Below, in pieces: positions 7,664-13,052 of a stretch of DNA of 13,052 nt (positions within the stretch are counted from its first letter, which is position 1; each line of letters begins with the position of its first letter). Location: contig CAKZOF010000268.1 of the NCBI GenBank assembly GCA_937135995.1, positions 1 through 13,052 of the forward strand, in the 5' to 3' direction. This stretch comes from an uncultured Pyrinomonas sp. (GTDB lineage Bacteria > Acidobacteriota > Blastocatellia > Pyrinomonadales > Pyrinomonadaceae). Below the pieces are notes generated by a model. It saw nothing but the letters and a program-made list of their open reading frames with translations. It did not search any database and had not been told where the DNA came from. The translations under genes were made by a program, and so were the position numbers.

Positions 7664-7762
7664 ATGATGTGGCCTCACCTCTTTGCGCTTTTTCGTCTTG
7701 CCCAGAGCCGAGAAGAGAGCGAAGCGCAAAGCTTGTTGAGCTTTGCGCTTCGCCCACATCAT
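7664..7762. repeat. Nested inverted repeat block after the first receptor
   Basis: An outer 9-bp inverted pair, ATGATGTGG (7664-7672) and CCACATCAT (7754-7762), brackets an inner 15-bp hairpin (7719-7753). A third copy of one inner arm, CTTTGCGCTT, occurs at 7681-7690 in the same orientation as 7741-7750, so two mutually exclusive hairpins can form with AAGCGCAAAG at 7722-7731. Confidence 0.7.
7719..7753 (-). terminator. 15-bp hairpin, probable terminator of the first receptor gene
   Basis: GCGAAGCGCAAAGCT (7719-7733) and AGCTTTGCGCTTCGC (7739-7753) form a perfect 15-bp stem with loop TGTTG. Read on the minus strand it begins 19 nt after the receptor's stop codon and is followed by the pyrimidine run TCTCTTCTC rather than a pure T tract. 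Confidence 0.6.
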
Positions 7763-7772
7763 TCGACACGGG

Positions 7773-10700
7773 TTAGAACTGGAAGCGCACCGAGAGTTGC
7801 ACTTGTCGTTCGCGGAAGAAGAAGGAGTTGTTCAGCCCGGTGCTTCCCGGCTGGCCAAAACTCGGTTGGGCGACGAGTCGTAGGTTGTTCGGATCGCTGG
7901 AGTCCAAGTTATAGAGCGTATCATTGACGCTGGTTACGTTCACCCGATTGAACAGGTTGAAAGCTTCGGCGAGGAATTCTAGCGCGGTCTTCTCCCCGAA
8001 GCGGAAGCGGCGCGAGACGCGCAGATCGACTGTCGCCTGCGCTGGCGAACGGAAGATGTTGCGTGTGATGAACGGGACGCGGCTTCCGCCGCCGCTCGAA
8101 CCGCTCAGGTTTACGTCAGCTTGTGCCGTGTACGGCAGGCCGGAGAAGATCGTGACCACCGGTGCGAAAGTGAACCCGTTGAAGATGGCCCGGCCAAGAG
8201 CGCTTCCCGTTTCGCCGACGAAGTTCGGGGTCCAAACGGCGCTGGCCGTGAATTTGTGCCGACGGTCGAAGTTGGAGTATCCGGCTTCGGAACTCAGATC
8301 GAAAGGATTGAAGGGAACGTTGGTCGTCGTGAAGGTCGTTGAAGTTTGCCCCGTGTCGGTGGCCCGTGAGAGCGTGTAGCTCAACTGGAACTGCAAGCCG
8401 TCGGTGTAGCGACGATTAGCCTGCACGACGAGCGCGTTGTACTCCGACTTGATGGCGCTTCGAATCTCCGTGATGGCGGCAAAGCGCGTGTCTTTCCGAG
8501 TGGTGATAAACGGAATGGTGAAGCGCTGTCCGTTGAGATCACCGCCGACCACGGTGAAGGTCCGGCTCTGCGTCGGATAGACGAAGTTCGTATCGACAAA
8601 CGTCGGCAGGCGGCGTCCCAAACTGAGCAGGTAGGAGACGGAGACCGCGGTGTTGCGAGCGACCTCGCGTTCCAAGATGAGATCGGCTTGGTGGATCTGC
8701 GGGTTCGCCATGAACGGCGAGAAGACGACGATGTTCGGCGCTCCGCTGGCGGTTGCCGACGGCAGCACGTTCGGATAGATGGGAGCGTTCGGAGCGCTCG
8801 GGCTGATGGTCGCTTGAAATTGGCTTCCGGGTGCGCCCGTGTTGGTGATCGCGTTGGAGATCGTCGAGTTGATGATGCGCCCGTAATAGATCCCGTAACC
8901 GCCGCGCAGGCTCGTCTTGCCGTCGCCGGTCAAGTCATAAGCGAAACCAAACCGCGGCCCGAAGTTGTTCTTGTCCGACGGGAATTGACCTGTTTGCGGC
9001 ACGAGCGGATTCGGAATTTGCGGGTCGGGCAGTTGCTCGTATTCGTACCGCAAACCGAGATTGACGGTCAACCGGGGCGTGACGCGAAAATCATCCTGCA
9101 CGAAGAAGTTGTAATCGTAAGTGACGAACTCAAAGCGCGTCGGGCCAAAGCCTTGATTGAAGTTACTGGTGTAACAACGTCCGGCAAGACGTGTGCTGCG
9201 CACGCAGCGCACGGTGGGGATGGGGGTCAAGCTGTTGGTGTAGTCGATGATGAAGTCGTTGATGTTGTTGTAGCTGTAGGCCCCGCCTTCGTTGAACAGA
9301 TTGTCGAGGATGTCTTTGACGCGATTGACATCGCCGCCGAACTTAAGGGTGTGCCTGCCGCGCGTGACCGTCACGGTATCGGCAAACTGAATGCGCCTTT
9401 CGTCGGGATAAGCGCGTCGTTCCAAGAAGTTCGGCTTGCCGAAGGTGATGCCGTTGCTGAGCGCCACTTGCGGCGGGAATCCGCCCGGTCCAGTGCGTGG
9501 TTCACCGGGAGCTGGCGGTTGCGCGCGCTGGAACTCGAAATCCCTACCATATTGGAACCGCGCTTCGTTGAGCACGGTGGGCGACAGGGTCGAGGTCAAG
9601 CGCAGATTCGTGAAGTCCAAGTGGACGAAATCGTCGCCGAAGCTGGCGATGCCACGATTGACGATCGCTGGCGTTTGGATCCCGGCTGGGGCTTCGGCAC
9701 GCAACCGATTGTAGGTCGCTGTGAAAGTGTGATTGTTGTTGATCTTCCAATCGATCTTGGGGAAGACGATGTACTGATCTTGGCGACGCGGCACTTCGCC
9801 CGTCAAACTAGCGATGAACGAGATCGCCCGGTCAATCTGCGCGTCGGTCAGACCGCGCGAGCGCAACGTCGGGCGGTCAACCGTGTTCAAGTAGTTGGGA
9901 AGAAAGGTTGCTGCCAAAGCGGGGAAATTGCGCCGCGAACCGTCGTAGGTGAAGAAGAAGAAGAGGCGATCTTTGACGATCGGCCCGCCAATGGAGCCGC
10001 CGAATTGCTGGCGCTTGTCCTTGGGTTTGAGCGGCACGCGCGTGATTGTTCCATCGGGCTGCAGAATGTTCTGGAAGCTCTGCGGATTGCGCGCGCCGAA
10101 GCGATTGTCGCGCAAGTAATAGAATAGATCGCCGTGAAATTCATTGGTTCCGCTCTTGGTCACCGCGTTGACGACGCCGCCTGCCGAACGACCGTACTCC
10201 GCTGAGTAGTTCGACGTGTTGACCTGAAACTCACGGATCGAAGACTGACTGATGGCGTATGGAATGCGCGTGCGTCCACGCTCTTCCGAGAAGAAGGCCT
10301 GATTGTTGTCGCCGCCGTCGACCGTGTTGTTGTTCAACAACCCTGAAATGCCCCGAAAACTAACCAACCCGAACTGTCCATCGGGCGTCGTTCCCGGAGT
10401 GAGAATGACGAGGTTTGACCACCGACGCCCGTTGGTCGGCAAGTTATCGATGGAAACTTGGTTGATGTTGGTCGAAAAGTCTTGTTGCGTCGTGTTGATG
10501 ACGGGCGCCTCGGCGGTCACTTCCACCGTCGCTTGAGTTCCGCCGACGCTCAGCTCGGCGTTGATGTTGGTGACGCGACCGACCTCGACGACGACGTTCG
10601 ATTGCGTGTACGGGGCGAAACCCGGTGCCGTGATCGTCACCGTGTAGCTACCCGGTTGCAACTGGACGATACGGAAACGACCTTCACTATCGGTCGTGCC

Positions 10701-10880
10701 GCTGGTCTCTTTGTTCGTCCCCTCGTTGCGCACCGTGACGGTGGCGCCTGCCACGACCGCGCCCTGCGGATCTTTGACGATGCCGCCGATGGCTCCGTCG
10801 GTGGTCGATTGGGCGGCGGCGGAAACCGCCGGTAACAACAATGAAAGCGACAGCATGCAAAAACGTAAGAACTTGAACAT
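7773..10880 (-). CDS. TonB-dependent receptor, Oar-like, with carboxypeptidase-regulatory-like domain
   Basis: From the ATG at 10880 the protein has 1,035 residues. It starts MFKFLRFCMLSLSLLLPAVSAAAQ, a clear Sec signal peptide cleaved near residue 23. Residues about 29-112 (GAIGGIVKDPQGAVVAGATVTV ... GRFRIVQLQPGSYTVTITAPGF) are a carboxypeptidase-regulatory-like Ig-type domain. The plug spans about 125-250 (IDNLPTNGRRWSNLVILTPG, FRGISG, NTSNYSAEYGRSAGGVVNAVTKSGTNEFHG), then an outer-membrane beta-barrel (for example FFVQDDFRVTPRLTVNLGLRYEYE) ending VQLSVRFQF with the terminal Phe used by the BAM machinery. Such receptors import large or scarce substrates using TonB/ExbBD energy; no partner gene is nearby. 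GAGGAG (minus strand, 10892-10887) lies six bases upstream of the ATG; the frame is open further to 10943, but that would disrupt the signal peptide. The substrate cannot be inferred. Confidence 0.93.
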   Translation of the reverse strand: MFKFLRFCMLSLSLLLPAVSAAAQSTTDGAIGGIVKDPQGAVVAGATVTVRNEGTNKETSGTTDSEGRFRIVQLQPGSYTVTITAPGFAPYTQSNVVVEVGRVTNINAELSVGGTQATVEVTAEAPVINTTQQDFSTNINQVSIDNLPTNGRRWSNLVILTPGTTPDGQFGLVSFRGISGLLNNNTVDGGDNNQAFFSEERGRTRIPYAISQSSIREFQVNTSNYSAEYGRSAGGVVNAVTKSGTNEFHGDLFYYLRDNRFGARNPQSFQNILQPDGTITRVPLKPKDKRQQFGGSIGGPIVKDRLFFFFTYDGSRRNFPALAATFLPNYLNTVDRPTLRSRGLTDAQIDRAISFIASLTGEVPRRQDQYIVFPKIDWKINNNHTFTATYNRLRAEAPAGIQTPAIVNRGIASFGDDFVHLDFTNLRLTSTLSPTVLNEARFQYGRDFEFQRAQPPAPGEPRTGPGGFPPQVALSNGITFGKPNFLERRAYPDERRIQFADTVTVTRGRHTLKFGGDVNRVKDILDNLFNEGGAYSYNNINDFIIDYTNSLTPIPTVRCVRSTRLAGRCYTSNFNQGFGPTRFEFVTYDYNFFVQDDFRVTPRLTVNLGLRYEYEQLPDPQIPNPLVPQTGQFPSDKNNFGPRFGFAYDLTGDGKTSLRGGYGIYYGRIINSTISNAITNTGAPGSQFQATISPSAPNAPIYPNVLPSATASGAPNIVVFSPFMANPQIHQADLILEREVARNTAVSVSYLLSLGRRLPTFVDTNFVYPTQSRTFTVVGGDLNGQRFTIPFITTRKDTRFAAITEIRSAIKSEYNALVVQANRRYTDGLQFQLSYTLSRATDTGQTSTTFTTTNVPFNPFDLSSEAGYSNFDRRHKFTASAVWTPNFVGETGSALGRAIFNGFTFAPVVTIFSGLPYTAQADVNLSGSSGGGSRVPFITRNIFRSPAQATVDLRVSRRFRFGEKTALEFLAEAFNLFNRVNVTSVNDTLYNLDSSDPNNLRLVAQPSFGQPGSTGLNNSFFFRERQVQLSVRFQF

Positions 10881-11412
10881 ACTTGACTCCTCGCAAAATG
10901 AAGATCGTGGACTCGCCGCGAGAATCTCGCGCACGAAGTTCATCCTCGCCGCACGGACGATCGCGCGACACGATGGGTTCCAAGCATCGGAGTTCGGACA
11001 CGTGGCACAATGAAGAGGGGATCTAAGAAAACTGCTTCCCCGAAAACGCTTCCGGACAGTTCACACAGCTCTTTCAGAGAGCCCCCCGTTTCATCAGCAC
11101 GCAGACTGCAAACGCAATGAACTTTCTCTGAACGATCACGGAGAAGGCTCGAACGGAAGAAAGAGCGACGAACTTAAAGCAAACTTCTATCACGGCCACG
11201 GCAACCAGCGCAAGCGACCGCCGGCGCCTTCTCGCACTGGAGCCCTCTTCGGACGACTCGAGAACCAAGACCTCGCGGAGCGAACAAGGCGAAACTGCGC
11301 CGAAAAGATCGCCCAAGCGGCGCTCACACCGACCACGGCGCGCTCCTTCCCCAACATCGCGTCCGCGAAGAAGCGCGCCGTGACGAAGGTGCTTGCTCGC
11401 CAGCGCAATCAA
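10881..11412. other. Intergenic region between the two receptors
   Basis: These 532 bases hold the ribosome binding site of the first receptor and presumably its promoter, though I see no convincing -35/-10 pair. A small hairpin (AGCTC/GAGCT type, near 11070-11084) is present. An open minus-strand frame from 11412 to 11074 begins directly after the second receptor's stop and ends with a hydrophobic stretch, but lacks a ribosome binding site and a recognisable family, so I do not call it a gene. Confidence 0.45.
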
Positions 11413-13052
11413 CTAGAATTGCAACCTCACGCCGACCTGCAGTTGCCGCGGCAACCCCGACGGCGGCACTGCCGTAACGTTGTTCAACAGGTAGTTGCCG
11501 TTGGCATCGCGCGCACGCAGGAAATTCAGGTTGGTCGCGCCGTTCAGGCCGCAACTGCGGTCTCGCGTGTCGGCGCAATAGTTCGCCGCCGTTCCCGTGT
11601 ACTGTAGGTTGACGATGTTGAAGACGTTGAACAATTCGGCTGACAGGACTAGGCGCCGCGTTTCGCCCAAACCGAAAGCTTTCTGCAACCTGAGGTCCAC
11701 ATCGTAAACGGGACGGTTGCGAAACGCGTTTCGCTTGAAGGGCACGCCCGGTGCGCTGTAGGGCCGATCGTTGTTCACCGTGTCGTTGTTCAAATCCGAT
11801 CCAACGCGCGCATCGATCGGAAGTGCCGAACGCAACCTTATGGCGCTCGACACTTCAAAACCGAATGGCAGAAAGACGACCGGGCTGGCAACGAACTGAT
11901 GGCGACGATCGAGCGCCGAATAGTTGTACTCGGGCCTCAAGTTGAAAGAATCGTCGTAGAAGATTCCCGTCGCGTTGCGTTCGTTATCATCATCAGAAAG
12001 GGCGCGTGCGAGCGTATAGAAAACGTTAAACTGCGCCCGCCGTCCGCGATAGGTCGAACGCACGACCAAAGCTTGATAGAGCGAACGCGCTGTGGATTCA
12101 CGCACGAGAATGCGGAACAGCGACGCGACCGGACGCGTGCCGCTGTAGACCGGGCGTTGCGCCGGATCGCCCGGCTGCACCGTCGGCGCGAAGAGGTTGA
12201 CATCTCTGTTGCGCTGCAAATAGACCGTGTTCACCTGATTATAATCGGCGCCGATGGTCCAGCCGTTGGCGATTTCGTGTTCGACGCCAAGGCCGAACTG
12301 GTAAGAGCGCGGATTGTGAAAGTCAGGAGCGATCACTAGCGGCGAAGTCCCAGCGAATGGGTCCGGCGCGCCTGTCAACACGCCAGCAGCGATCAATGCC
12401 GCAGAGATGCGTTGCACTGTCTCCGGGCTGATGATCGGCAGGTTACCCAAGCTGAATTGATTGAGATCGATGCCAACCAGCTTCAATTGATCATAAACGG
12501 TGCTGAACTGGTTGTAGCGCGGATCGGTCACCGGAATCGAAAGGCGAATAGGCAACGTGATGGATAGATCGCCCGGCGGTAAGCGGAAGTTATTCATCGG
12601 TCCGGCAAAAAGCAGAAACGGCGAGCGGGCGTAGTAAATACCGCCAAAGCCGCGCACCACTGTGCGTGCATTGCCCAAAGGATCCCATGCGAATCCAAGG
12701 CGCGGAGCCAGTTGCTTGTCGCCATCTGGAATGTAAGCCGGATCCAGCCGTCTCCCGTTCGGATAAACTGTGTCGCGCACGCGCAGGTAGAGCGACTCGT
12801 TATTGACAGGCGGTTGCGGGTTGATCTGTGCCTCGTAGCGCAACCCGTAGTTGAGCGTGAAGTTCGGACGGATACGCCATGAATCTTGCGCAAAGAGCGC
12901 AAACTCGACCTCATAGTACTCGGCCAGACCATTGCCGATCTGTCGCGAGTAGGTCACGTCGCGCGAACGGTCGTTGCCCGGGGCGCTGATCGGATCGAAG
13001 CGATTGAGCGCCCTACCGGCGGAATCGGTCCGCGTCCCGTTTCGGGAGAGCA
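11413..13052 (-). CDS. Second Oar-like TonB-dependent receptor, C-terminal part
   Basis: The frame is open from the right window edge to the TAG at 11413, giving 545 residues of barrel; the signal peptide, N-terminal domain and plug lie outside the window. The GTG at 12957 is internal, because upstream codons continue the same frame with family-like sequence ([21 protein letters not shown]). Recognisable pieces are the barrel motif [51 protein letters not shown], the near-C-terminal [18 protein letters not shown] and the terminal VGVRLQF with the final Phe. These match corresponding parts of the neighbouring receptor (QDDFRVTPRLTVNLGLRYE and EFLAEAFNLFNRVNV), so the two are paralogues of the same broad family but far from identical. 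It would act in the outer membrane; substrate unknown. Confidence 0.92.
   Translation of the reverse strand, partial: LSRNGTRTDSAGRALNRFDPISAPGNDRSRDVTYSRQIGNGLAEYYEVEFALFAQDSWRIRPNFTLNYGLRYEAQINPQPPVNNESLYLRVRDTVYPNGRRLDPAYIPDGDKQLAPRLGFAWDPLGNARTVVRGFGGIYYARSPFLLFAGPMNNFRLPPGDLSITLPIRLSIPVTDPRYNQFSTVYDQLKLVGIDLNQFSLGNLPIISPETVQRISAALIAAGVLTGAPDPFAGTSPLVIAPDFHNPRSYQFGLGVEHEIANGWTIGADYNQVNTVYLQRNRDVNLFAPTVQPGDPAQRPVYSGTRPVASLFRILVRESTARSLYQALVVRSTYRGRRAQFNVFYTLARALSDDDNERNATGIFYDDSFNLRPEYNYSALDRRHQFVASPVVFLPFGFEVSSAIRLRSALPIDARVGSDLNNDTVNNDRPYSAPGVPFKRNAFRNRPVYDVDLRLQKAFGLGETRRLVLSAELFNVFNIVNLQYTGTAANYCADTRDRSCGLNGATNLNFLRARDANGNYLLNNVTAVPPSGLPRQLQVGVRLQF

Larger units (their letters stand above)
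7457..7772. other. Intergenic region between CsbD gene and first receptor
   Basis: These 316 bases hold the presumed CsbD promoter and, from 7664, a set of nested inverted repeats (see the repeat and terminator entries). The open frames crossing the stretch show no family-like sequence and no good ribosome binding site. Confidence 0.5.

Noticed and set aside
8688..10127. 479-codon open frame on the plus strand
   Set aside because: It lies entirely antisense to the well-supported receptor gene and its translation (Val/Arg/Asp-rich, no domain) is typical of a shadow frame.

Overview
The window looks like a chromosomal segment of a moderately GC-rich Gram-negative bacterium, most likely an acidobacterium. 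The main clue is the right half: two tandem, very large TonB-dependent receptors of the Oar type, each about 1,000 residues when complete, with a carboxypeptidase-regulatory-like N-terminal domain visible in the complete one. Such receptors are greatly expanded in Acidobacteriota. A lipoprotein, many GAGGAG ribosome binding sites and a sigma-70 promoter fit this. The phylum assignment is inference from protein style, not from a marker gene.

Left part (1-2311): the 3' end of an enoyl-CoA hydratase family gene, then a monocistronic lipoprotein gene with a TolB/WD40-like propeller, preceded by a good sigma-70 promoter. A tRNA gene with anticodon CAT follows, with its own extended -10 promoter.

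Middle (2433-5645): a minus-strand pair made of an alpha/beta hydrolase followed by a YbgC-type hotdog thioesterase, possibly co-transcribed. Next is a divergent plus-strand family 4 glycosyltransferase. Convergent to it is a HAD-phosphatase remnant that has lost the N-terminal half carrying the catalytic aspartate.

Stress-type cluster (5850-7456): a YflT-domain glycine-zipper protein and an SRPBCC-domain protein on the plus strand, separated by a terminator-like hairpin. Convergent to these is a small CsbD-family protein. A perfect 14-bp hairpin separates the convergent pair. All three belong to families often linked to general or envelope stress, so a small stress island is a reasonable inference.

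Right part (7773-13052): two minus-strand TonB-dependent receptors separated by 532 bp. The first is complete with its signal peptide; the second runs off the window. An elaborate nested inverted repeat lies just downstream of the first and is probably its terminator.

I found no CRISPR array, insertion sequence, integrase, or clear defence or biosynthetic system. Nothing here convincingly represents a previously undescribed system. The best second-look items are the decaying HAD gene, the nested repeat, the lipoprotein's linker architecture, the SRPBCC tail and the stress-gene cluster.
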